Below, piece after piece: positions 15,509 to 22,549 of a stretch of 64,000 nucleotides of DNA; position 1 is the first letter of the stretch, and each line of letters begins with the position of its first letter. The translations under genes were made by a program, and so were the position numbers. Under the pieces are notes generated by a model. The model had not been told where the DNA came from, did no database searches, and saw only the letters and a list, made by a program, of their open reading frames with translations. Source of the DNA: Bog-473 sp963754445 (lineage in GTDB: Bacteria > Actinomycetota > Acidimicrobiia > Acidimicrobiales > RAAP-2); the NCBI GenBank assembly GCA_963754445.1, contig CAVWFT010000002.1:1550001-1614000 (forward strand), given 5' to 3'.

Positions 15509-16978
15509 TCAGGATCGTCCGCCGTCGCCGCGCCAGCGGCGTTCGAAGGGCAGGCGCCAGCGCCTGGGCGCGATGAGCTCGTTGATCGTGTCGGGACCCC
15601 ACGAACCCTTCGCGTAGGTCTGGACCGGAGGCGGATTCTCGAGCAACGGGGTGGCCACCTCCCAGAGCCGCTCGATGCCCTCGGCCGTGTTGAACAACGT
15701 GTGGTCGCCCACCATGGCGTCGTGGATGAGGCGCTCGTAGGCCTCGAGCACGTCGGCGTCCTGCCCGGTCTCGTGGAGCGCGAACTGCAGGCTGAGCTTC
15801 TCGAGCTTCATGCCCATGCCGGGCTTCTTGCCGTAGAACGACAACGAGAGCTTCGACGAGTCGGCCAGGTCGAAGGTCAGGTGGTCTGGACCTTGCGTGC
15901 CGACACCCGAGCCCTCGGGGAACATCGACTTGGGCGGCTCGCGGAAGGCGATGGAGATGATGCGCTCGCCACCGCCGAGCTCCTTGCCGGTGCGCAGGTA
16001 GAACGGGACGCCGGCCCAGCGCCAGTTGTCGATCTCGCATTGGAGGGCGACGAAGGTCTCGGTCTGCGAGTCGGCCGCCACTCCCTCGAGGTCGCGGTAC
16101 CCCTCGTACTGGCCGCGGACCACCTTGGTCACGTCGAGCGGGCGCAAGGAGCGGAACACCTTGTTCTTCTCTTCGCTGATGGAGACCGACTCGAGCGCCG
16201 TCGGGGGCTCCATGGCCATGAACGCCAGGATCTGGAAGAGGTGGGTGACGACCATGTCCTTGAACGCACCCGTCGCCTCGTAGAAGGCCACCCGGTCGTC
16301 GACCGAGAGGGTCTCGGGCACGTCGATCTGGACGTGATCGATGTGGTCGCGGTTCCAGATCGGCTCGAAGAGCCCGTTGGCGAAGCGGAAGGCCAGGATG
16401 TTCTGGGCGGCCTCCTTGCCCAGGAAGTGGTCGATGCGGAAGACCTGGTCCTCGTCGAAAATGGTGTGGACGGCGTCGTTGAGCTCCTTGGCGCTGGCCA
16501 GGTCGGTGCCGAACGGCTTCTCCATGATGATGCGCGCCCGCTTGACCAGGTCGGCCTCGCCCAGGATGGAGATGACGTCACGGGCTGCCGACGGCGGGAT
16601 GCTCAGGTAGTGCAGTCGGCGCACGTCCGCTCCGCCGATCTCGGTCTCGGCCCGCCCGACGGCCTCGGCCAGTCCGGCGGCTCCGGCCTTGGTGGAAACG
16701 AAGCTGAGCCGCTTCTCGAAATTGGCCCACTGCAACAGGGAGATCTTGCCCATGGCGAATTGGTCACAGGCGTGGCGGGCGAGATGGCGGAACTCCTCGT
16801 CGCTCAGGTCGCTCGTCGAGCAGGCGACCACGCGGTACTCGGGCAAGAGACCGGACATCGACAGATGGAGCAGGCCGGGCAGCAGCTTGCGTGCCGCCAG
16901 GTCGCCCGTCGCGCCGAACAGGACGATGACGTGTGGCTGCAACGTCGCCGTCGGGCTCTCTTCCTCGATCACTCCCAC
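15509..16978 (-). CDS. zwf: Glucose-6-phosphate 1-dehydrogenase
   Basis: This 489-residue enzyme oxidises glucose-6-phosphate to 6-phosphogluconolactone with NAD(P)+. The coenzyme motif GATGDLA is at 22-28, EKPFG at 153-157 and the active-site RIDHFLGKE at 181-189 with His184 as the expected base. Length matches bacterial G6PDs. The GTG start is used, preceded by a purine-rich AGGTGGGA. No gnd, pgl or opcA neighbour is seen; the next gene on this strand is an amidohydrolase, so this copy stands outside a standard pentose-phosphate operon. Confidence 0.95.
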   Translation of the reverse strand: MGVIEEESPTATLQPHVIVLFGATGDLAARKLLPGLLHLSMSGLLPEYRVVACSTSDLSDEEFRHLARHACDQFAMGKISLLQWANFEKRLSFVSTKAGAAGLAEAVGRAETEIGGADVRRLHYLSIPPSAARDVISILGEADLVKRARIIMEKPFGTDLASAKELNDAVHTIFDEDQVFRIDHFLGKEAAQNILAFRFANGLFEPIWNRDHIDHVQIDVPETLSVDDRVAFYEATGAFKDMVVTHLFQILAFMAMEPPTALESVSISEEKNKVFRSLRPLDVTKVVRGQYEGYRDLEGVAADSQTETFVALQCEIDNWRWAGVPFYLRTGKELGGGERIISIAFREPPKSMFPEGSGVGTQGPDHLTFDLADSSKLSLSFYGKKPGMGMKLEKLSLQFALHETGQDADVLEAYERLIHDAMVGDHTLFNTAEGIERLWEVATPLLENPPPVQTYAKGSWGPDTINELIAPRRWRLPFERRWRGDGGRS

Positions 16979-17015
16979 CTCGCTCTTCTCCGGTCCCGGC
17001 TCCGGTCCGGCGGCC

Positions 17016-18212
17016 TCAACGGGCGGGCCGGCGCTGGTTCAGCTCGGACACGTTGGCGCCCATGATCTTCGGCACCGTCTCTTTCGGCAGCTTTTGCAAC
17101 TCGGTCACCCAATCGGTCGGGTCCGGCAACCCCTCGATGTGGGGCCAGTCCGACCCGAAGATGACCCGATCATCACCCATGAGCCTGACGATCTCCTCGA
17201 CGTCGTCCTCCCAGAAGGGGTTGATCCACACGTGATGCCGGAAGGTCTCGACCGGGTCTTCGGAGAAGTACCCCGGCATCCGCCGCGCCGTCGTGCGCAA
17301 TTTGCGGAACAACGGGTCCAAGAACTCGGAGCCGTTCTCCACCGAGGCCACCCGGACGTTGGGAAAGCGGTCGAACAGCTTCTCGAGGATGAGCGTGGCC
17401 AACCAGTCGTGGGCCGCTCGCTCAATAGCGAACATCTTGATGCTCGGGCGGCTGGCGCCTGCGGCCCCGGACTTGAACGTGGCGGCGAAGCCGTCCGTTG
17501 CATAGCCGTTGGACGACAGGCCGGCGTCGCCGGCGTGGACGACCACCGTGATGCCCGCCTCGTTGGCCCGGGCCCAGAAGGGATCGAACTCGTCGGCGGC
17601 CGGCGAGCGCGGACCCGACGCCGTGATCGGAGCCGCCGCCCGCAACACCACGCTCCGGGCGTCCTGGTCGAGCGCCCACTCCAGCTCGGCCACGGCCTCG
17701 TCCACGTCGGCCAGGGTGATGTAGGGGGCGGCGAAGATGCGGTTCTGATAGGCCATGCCCCAGTCCTCGGCCAGCCAGCGGTTGAAGGCCCGGAAGAGGA
17801 GCACGACCGCCTCGGGGTCGTGCTTGAGGGCCTCCTCGTAGAGCATGCCGAGCGTGGGGAAGAGCCAGACCTGGGCCAGGCCCTGGGCATCCATGACCTG
17901 CAGGCGGGCGTCCCGGTCCCGGTACTCCGCCCGGATCGGTTCGGGCGTGCCCAGCAACTGGTGCATGGGGACGCCGTTCGGGTTGCCGCGGAAGTAGTCG
18001 AAGAGGGCGCCGGCCGGCGAGATCGGATTGAACGTGGGATTGGTCACCTGATGGCTGACCCGGCCCCCCAGCACGTGGTAGCGGCGCCCGTTGATCTCGG
18101 CCCACTGGAGCACCCGCGGCCCGAGCGTCGGGTCCAGGTGACGGGTGAAGGCGTCGAGCGCCTCGTAATAGTGGTTGTCGGCGTCGAAGACGGGGTAGTC
18201 GAACGTCTGCAT
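17016..18212 (-). CDS. Amidohydrolase family 2 (TIM-barrel) protein
   Basis: This 398-residue protein opens with DADNHYYE, the form of the first metal motif common in actinobacterial amidohydrolase-2 proteins, where the second His of HxH is replaced by Tyr. Further ligands are likely in VVHAGDAG (His near 220) and the final FGSDWPHIEG (Asp near 367). Relatives include metal-dependent decarboxylases and hydrolases of aromatic or 2-pyrone acids. It lies 37 nt upstream of zwf on the same strand. The substrate is not known. Confidence 0.85.
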   Translation of the reverse strand: MQTFDYPVFDADNHYYEALDAFTRHLDPTLGPRVLQWAEINGRRYHVLGGRVSHQVTNPTFNPISPAGALFDYFRGNPNGVPMHQLLGTPEPIRAEYRDRDARLQVMDAQGLAQVWLFPTLGMLYEEALKHDPEAVVLLFRAFNRWLAEDWGMAYQNRIFAAPYITLADVDEAVAELEWALDQDARSVVLRAAAPITASGPRSPAADEFDPFWARANEAGITVVVHAGDAGLSSNGYATDGFAATFKSGAAGASRPSIKMFAIERAAHDWLATLILEKLFDRFPNVRVASVENGSEFLDPLFRKLRTTARRMPGYFSEDPVETFRHHVWINPFWEDDVEEIVRLMGDDRVIFGSDWPHIEGLPDPTDWVTELQKLPKETVPKIMGANVSELNQRRPAR

Positions 18213-18263
18213 TGGTCAGCCTTCCCGGGTCGGCATGGTGCGCGGCACCGGACCCAGACTGTA

Positions 18264-18971
18264 TTAGCTGGTGCGTGGCGGCCCGGCCGCCGTGAATCGG
18301 GTGCCCTCGGGGTCCAGGGCCCAGGCCGGGGCCTCGCCCCAGCGGTCGCCGAAGACGAGCTCGGGCATGGGCCGTCGACGCACCGTCCCGTGCCGACCCT
18401 CGGGGCGCCCGAGCGTGATGGACGCCATGATCTCGACGTCGTCGGGAATGGCGAGCAAGGTGCGCAATTCGGTGTGCGCGAAGTGGTGCAGCCCCGTCAG
18501 CACACCGCCGTAGCCGAAGGCGCGGGCGGCCAGCAGCAGGTTCTGGCAGGCCGGGAAGACCGATGCCCCATCGGTGGCCGCGGTGTGGGAGCGGTAGCGG
18601 ACGTAACAGGCCAGGACCAGCACGGGGACCTCGTCGTAGTGGTCGACGTAGTGCTGCATGGTGCGGGCCATGCGCGCTTTGGGCGAGCTCGCCTCGGCGC
18701 CGGAGCCCTTGTCGTATCCGTCCTGCTCCTTCTTGGCCTGCCAGAACTCCTGGGCTCCGAGGCCGATGAGCCGCTTGGCCTCCGCCGCCACGGGACCCTC
18801 GCGCAGCACCATGAAACGGAACGGCTGGCGATTCGACCCACTGGGAGCTCGGGTGGCGGCGAAGAGGATGTCGCGCAGGACTTCGTCGGGGATCGTCTCG
18901 GCGCGATAGCGACGGATCGCCCTCGTCGTGAGCAAGCCCTCGTAGAGCGAGACCGTCTCCTCGTCACCCAT
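18264..18971 (-). CDS. Nitroreductase-family FMN enzyme
   Basis: This 235-residue protein has the nitroreductase fold: TTRAIRRYRAETIPDEVLRDILFAATRAPSGSNRQPFRF at the N-terminus binds the FMN phosphate (RAIRRY and APSGSNRQP), and ITLGRPEGRHGTVRRRPMPELV closes the flavin site. Family members reduce nitro groups, quinones or enones, or dehalogenate. I chose the ATG at 18971; further upstream lies non-coding sequence. It is on the same strand as the nitrilase-like gene but separated by 185 nt containing a stable hairpin. Confidence 0.87.
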   Translation of the reverse strand: MGDEETVSLYEGLLTTRAIRRYRAETIPDEVLRDILFAATRAPSGSNRQPFRFMVLREGPVAAEAKRLIGLGAQEFWQAKKEQDGYDKGSGAEASSPKARMARTMQHYVDHYDEVPVLVLACYVRYRSHTAATDGASVFPACQNLLLAARAFGYGGVLTGLHHFAHTELRTLLAIPDDVEIMASITLGRPEGRHGTVRRRPMPELVFGDRWGEAPAWALDPEGTRFTAAGPPRTS

Positions 18972-18990
18972 GCGGGCGACCCTACCCGCC

Positions 18991-19009
18991 GCCCGTGGCG
19001 CCCACGGGC
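18991..19009. other. 8-bp hairpin upstream of nitroreductase
   Basis: GCCCGTGG-CGC-CCACGGGC is a perfect 8-bp stem with a 3-nt loop, 20 nt upstream of the nitroreductase ATG. It could end transcription from the nitrilase-like gene or block the leader. There is no clear T-run, so a classical terminator is not certain. Confidence 0.4.
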
Positions 19010-19156
19010 CTCCTTTCCGCCTCGCCACGCCGCTCGACGGTCTGGAGGCCGACGGCGCACTCGCCCGGCACGTGTGTGGCCTCCGACGCGCCGCTCGAGC
19101 CGGGCCTGGCCAACATCGTCTTCGGCCCGACCGACCCCGGCGGCTGAGCGCAGCCG

Positions 19157-20017
19157 TCAGGACGCGGCGACCACCCGTTCGCCCAGCTCTGCATAGAGCT
19201 CGGGTCGCCGCTCGTCTTCGAGGAGCGCACCTTCGCCCTCGTGCTTGTAGGCCAGGTGCAGGTCGATCCGGTGCACCAACAGCTCGGCCGGACTGGCCCG
19301 CCCGGGTACCGCGCTGCTCGCCTCGGCCACCACGGTCCCGGTGGGGGCGATGATGCGGCTCTGCCCGAGCAGGGTCGACGTCGAGTGCGAGCCCGCCTGG
19401 TTGGCCTGGACCCACCACTGGCTGTTGGTCAATGCGACGGCCGGATGGAGGAGGTCCCAGGCGGGGGCACCCTCCACCTCGTAAGCGGAGGGGGCCAGGA
19501 CCAGCCGAGCCCCCCGCAGGGCCAGCGACCGCGCCACCTCGGGGAAGTCGCCGTCGAAGCCGACCACGAGGCCCACCTTGCCCAGCGTGGGATCGTCGAA
19601 GGTGGTCAGCCGGTCGCCGGGAGCGAAGACGGCGGGTTCGAGGGTGGGCGGATAGAGATGGGCCTTGCGGTGCCAGGCCACCAGCTCCCCGCGGGGATTG
19701 AAGACGATCGCCGTGTCGTAGATCCGGCCTTCGTCCAGCTCGGGCACGCTGCCGGCCGCCAGGTAGAGACCGAGCGTGCGTGCCGTCTGCGCCAAGCGCT
19801 GCGAACGCGGCCCGCTCAACGGTTCGGCGTCGCGCCGGGCGTCGGTGGCCAACGTCTCGGGGTCGTAGCCGCACGACCAGAGCTCGGGCAGCACGACGAG
19901 CTCGACGCCGCGCCCCGCCGCGTTCTCGATCATTCCCAGGGCCACCGACAGGTTCTGCTTGGGCTCTCCTGGGGTGGAGAGCCATTGGGCCACCCCGACC
20001 AGAAGGTCCCGCTTCAC
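19157..20017 (-). CDS. Nitrilase-superfamily protein lacking the catalytic Cys
   Basis: This 286-residue carbon-nitrogen hydrolase fold keeps the catalytic Glu45 (VVLPELW) and Lys118 (HRKAHLYP). The nucleophile position in the usual ICYDxRFPE motif reads VGFDGDFPE, so the Cys is Gly153. The rest of the fold, including LVLAPSAYEVEGAPAWD, looks intact. Without the Cys, amide or nitrile hydrolysis by the normal mechanism is not expected. It may be a non-catalytic or altered-chemistry member. It starts 189 nt from the beta-lactamase-like gene. Confidence 0.8.
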   Translation of the reverse strand: MKRDLLVGVAQWLSTPGEPKQNLSVALGMIENAAGRGVELVVLPELWSCGYDPETLATDARRDAEPLSGPRSQRLAQTARTLGLYLAAGSVPELDEGRIYDTAIVFNPRGELVAWHRKAHLYPPTLEPAVFAPGDRLTTFDDPTLGKVGLVVGFDGDFPEVARSLALRGARLVLAPSAYEVEGAPAWDLLHPAVALTNSQWWVQANQAGSHSTSTLLGQSRIIAPTGTVVAEASSAVPGRASPAELLVHRIDLHLAYKHEGEGALLEDERRPELYAELGERVVAAS

Positions 20018-20132
20018 GTCCCCACCAGGTTCACGCCACTCCCCACTTGGTTCGTCGTGCCCGGCACGCTATGGGCGCAACATTCGGGGTTCGTTTCCCG
20101 GTTGTGAATGGACTGTTACAAGGAGGAGCGCC

Positions 20133-20225
20133 GTGCGCCCGGAGCGGTACCCGCTCGGGTCGTCTCGGCGCGGCAACGGCGGTGGATCGGGCCCGCCGGC
20201 CCGGTCTCAGTCGTCCAAGGCTTGA
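20133..20225 (+). CDS. Possible 30-residue Arg/Gly-rich peptide
   Basis: A near-perfect Shine-Dalgarno (AAGGAGGAG) ends 2 nt before a GTG that opens a 30-codon frame starting VRPERYPLGSSRRGNGGG. It ends inside the 3' end of the convergent beta-lactamase-like gene. I recognise no family. The ribosome-binding site is better than those of most real genes here, but the peptide has low complexity and may be fortuitous. Confidence 0.25.
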   Translation: MRPERYPLGSSRRGNGGGSGPPARSQSSKA

Positions 20226-21424
20226 TACACGAGCGCCCGCAGCTGGTTGCGGAACGGGTACGCCGCGGAGGGGAAGAGCTGGGTCATGAAGACGCAGAAC
20301 AGGTCCTCGACCGGGTCGATCCAGAATGCCGTGCTGGCGGCCCCGCCCCAGTAGTACTCGCCGGGCGAGCTGGTCACGGCCGTCGCCGCCGGCCCCAGGC
20401 CGACCGCGAATCCGAGTCCGAAACCGACCCCTTCGAAGTTGGCCTCACCGAAACCCCCGACAGCCACGTCGGCCAGCGTCGCCCCACCCGGAAGATGGTT
20501 CTGGCGCATCAGCTCGAGGGTCTTGCGGCCGAGCACCCGATGCCCGTCGAGTTGGCCCCCGTTGGCCAGCATCCGGCAGAACGCCACGTAGTCATCCGTG
20601 GTGGAGACGAGCCCGCCAGCGCCCGAGAGATAGGCGTGGGGAGCCGCGACCCGGGTGGCGAAGGGACCCTCGAGCAGCCGGGGTGTGTTCGCCGGCCGGT
20701 ACTGATACAGGGCGGCCAACCGGGCCAGGTCGCTCTCGGGCACCCAGAAGCCGGTGTCGCGCATCCCGAGCGGCTCGAAGATCGCCGACGCGAGGTACTC
20801 GTCGAAGCGCCGACCCGACAGGATCTCGACCAGCCGCCCGACGATGTCGGTGGAGATCCCGTAGTTCCAGTGGGTGCCGGGATGGAACTTGAGCGGATGC
20901 TCGGCCAGGAGGGTCGTGACGTCCTCGAGCGTCTGGTCGGGCCCGAGCGCGTCGCGGGCCGCCTTGAAGGCGGCGTCGATGGGATGGCCGGGGAAGAGCG
21001 CGCCGGGCAGGCCGGTCGTGTGCATCAGGACGTCGCGCATGTTCATCGGCCGGTCCGGCTTCACCGTGGTGACGGTCCCGTCCGCTGCCACCTCGCCCAC
21101 CTGCAGCGTGCGCCATTCGGGGATGTAGCGGTGGACGGGGTCGAGGAGTTGGAACAGACCACGCTCGTAGAGCTGCATCAGCGCCACCGAGGCGATCGGC
21201 TTGGTCATGGAGAAGATCCGGAAGATGGTGTCCTCCTCCATCGGGAGGCCCTGCTCGCGGTCTCGGAGCCCGAGCGTGCAGTGGTAGCCCACGTGGCCGC
21301 CCCGCACCACCGTGATGTGGCAGCCGGCGATCTTGCCCGTGTCGACGTAGTGGGCGCGGAAGTGCTCGGTTATGCGTTCAAGGCGCGCCGCGTCCATGCC
21401 GGCGGCGTCAGCGTCGACCTTCAC
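20207..21424 (-). CDS. Class C-type serine beta-lactamase/esterase family protein
   Basis: This product of about 405 residues has the serine beta-lactamase/penicillin-binding-like fold: the S-x-x-K motif in IFSMTKPIASVALMQL, a Y-x-N-type motif in HWNYGISTDIVG, and YYWGGAASTAFWIDP near the C-terminus, where KTG is replaced by WGGA as in EstB-like esterases. It is more likely a carboxylesterase or transesterase than an antibiotic hydrolase. No signal peptide is visible. The GTG start 4 nt after the SDR stop, preceded by AGAAGG, couples it to that gene. Confidence 0.83.
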   Translation of the reverse strand: MKVDADAAGMDAARLERITEHFRAHYVDTGKIAGCHITVVRGGHVGYHCTLGLRDREQGLPMEEDTIFRIFSMTKPIASVALMQLYERGLFQLLDPVHRYIPEWRTLQVGEVAADGTVTTVKPDRPMNMRDVLMHTTGLPGALFPGHPIDAAFKAARDALGPDQTLEDVTTLLAEHPLKFHPGTHWNYGISTDIVGRLVEILSGRRFDEYLASAIFEPLGMRDTGFWVPESDLARLAALYQYRPANTPRLLEGPFATRVAAPHAYLSGAGGLVSTTDDYVAFCRMLANGGQLDGHRVLGRKTLELMRQNHLPGGATLADVAVGGFGEANFEGVGFGLGFAVGLGPAATAVTSSPGEYYWGGAASTAFWIDPVEDLFCVFMTQLFPSAAYPFRNQLRALVYQALDD

Positions 21425-21428
21425 CGAG

Positions 21429-22226
21429 TCAGGCCTTCTGCTGCTTCTGTTCCCGCAGGTAGGTCGCCGTGCCCTCCAGGAAGGCACCCACGTCCTTCGC
21501 CTTGTTGGCCGCGACGTCCTTGAACCACTCGGGCACGTAGACCTGCGCGGCGCCGGACTCGAGCCCGGCCAAAATGGCGTCGACGGCGACCGAGACCGGC
21601 TCTGCTTGGATGGGCGCGTCGAAGGCGTCGTTGTCCGGCAGCGTGAAGAGCTCCGTGTCGATCACGCCGGGGTATACGACCATCACCTTCACGCCGTTCT
21701 CCCAGAGGTCGACGGCCATCGCCTCGGAGAAAACGGTGAGGGCCGCCTTCGACGCGTCATAGGCCGCTTCACCTGGCGCGCTCAGCGTGGCGGCGATCGA
21801 GGAGACGTTCACGATGGTGCCCGAGCCGCGCGCCAGCATCTGGGGCAACAGGTCCATGGTGAGACGGACCGGGGACAGATAGTTGACGTGCATCACGGCC
21901 GTCACCGTGTCGATGTCGAGCGCGGTGACGTGACGGCGTTTGGGAATCCCGGCGTTGTTGACGAGGAGGTCGATCCCGCCAAACGCGTCCAGCACGTCGA
22001 CCGCCAGCTGATCGACGGCGTCGGGGTCGGCCAGGTTGACCGCCCACATCCGGCTGTCCGGTGAGTACTCCATGCAGCGCCCCACCACCTCGGAGAGCCG
22101 TTCGGCCCGACGGGCGCAGATGCCGACGATGGCGCCTCGTTCGGCCAGCGCCTCGGCAAGGCCGGCGCCGATGCCCGACGACGCCCCGGTCACCAACGTG
22201 CGACACCCCTTCAGGTCCAAGCCCAT
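21429..22226 (-). CDS. Short-chain dehydrogenase/reductase (SDR)
   Basis: This 265-residue classical SDR has TGASSGIG at about 14-21, NNAGIPKRR, a Ser in NVSSIAATLSA and the YDASK catalytic pair. The longer C-terminal region (PEWFKDVAANKAKDVGAF) is like SDRs acting on lipids or large substrates. The ATG at 22226 has GGGGTGG upstream; a GTG 12 nt earlier is possible. It forms a two-gene unit with the beta-lactamase-like esterase and diverges from the kdp operon. Confidence 0.87.
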   Translation of the reverse strand: MGLDLKGCRTLVTGASSGIGAGLAEALAERGAIVGICARRAERLSEVVGRCMEYSPDSRMWAVNLADPDAVDQLAVDVLDAFGGIDLLVNNAGIPKRRHVTALDIDTVTAVMHVNYLSPVRLTMDLLPQMLARGSGTIVNVSSIAATLSAPGEAAYDASKAALTVFSEAMAVDLWENGVKVMVVYPGVIDTELFTLPDNDAFDAPIQAEPVSVAVDAILAGLESGAAQVYVPEWFKDVAANKAKDVGAFLEGTATYLREQKQQKA

Positions 22227-22307
22227 CGTCCACCCCACTTTCCGACGGCGATCGACGTCACCTTAGGCACAGTGCAGCGAGCCTCGCCCGTCGAGAGGCC
22301 CGGTCCC

Positions 22308-22358
22308 GTTCACACTCTGTTGACGGCCTGAACCGGGGTGTTCACGTCGCGTTGACGG
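22308..22358 (+). promoter_or_regulatory. Tandem direct repeats, candidate KdpE operator
   Basis: Two copies of GTTCAC-N5-GTTGAC (starting at 22308 and 22340) are spaced 32 bp apart, the second ending 22 nt before the first kdp-operon start. Hexamers with an 11-bp period are what OmpR/PhoB-class regulators such as KdpE bind. Assignment to KdpE is inference from position. Confidence 0.55.
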
Positions 22359-22379
22359 GAGCCCCGGCACAGTGGCTCC

Positions 22380-22463
22380 ATGGCTGACTTCCTGGCAATC
22401 GTGAGCTTCGTTGCCTTCATCGCAGCGTTCCTGGGTTACATCTGGTGCATGGAGCGGGTATGA
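22380..22463 (+). CDS. 27-residue single-pass membrane peptide at head of kdp operon
   Basis: An ATG opens a 27-codon frame: a short polar start (MADF), a continuous hydrophobic stretch (LAIVSFVAFIAAFLGYIW) and a CMERV tail. Its stop overlaps the kdpF start as ATGA, so it is co-translated with the pump. It is not KdpF, which follows. It may be an additional small stabilising subunit. I recall similar tiny peptides with an ER-L/V tail ahead of kdpF in other actinobacteria, but cannot verify that here. Confidence 0.65.
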   Translation: MADFLAIVSFVAFIAAFLGYIWCMERV

Positions 22464-22549
22464 ACGTCGTTCAAGGCATCCTGCTCGGCATCTCCGTTTT
22501 GGTGTTCCTCTACCTCGGGGTCGCCATGTTCAAGCCTGAGTGGTTCTAA
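22460..22549 (+). CDS. kdpF: Potassium-transporting ATPase subunit KdpF
   Basis: This is a 29-residue one-helix peptide ending LYLGVAMFKPEWF. The hydrophobic helix followed by (K/R)PE-(W/R)-F is the KdpF hallmark. KdpF stabilises the KdpABC complex in the membrane. It starts within the stop of the upstream tiny gene and ends immediately before the kdpA ATG, with no gap. Confidence 0.85.
   Translation: MNVVQGILLGISVLVFLYLGVAMFKPEWF

Noticed and set aside
20207..21424. True beta-lactamase
   Set aside because: SxxK is present but there is no signal peptide and no clear KTG; an EstB-like esterase is more likely.
22320..22380. Sigma-A promoter with TTGACG as -35 before the kdp operon
   Set aside because: TTGACG occurs twice but no TANNNT-like -10 lies 16-18 nt downstream; these bases are better explained as regulator repeats.
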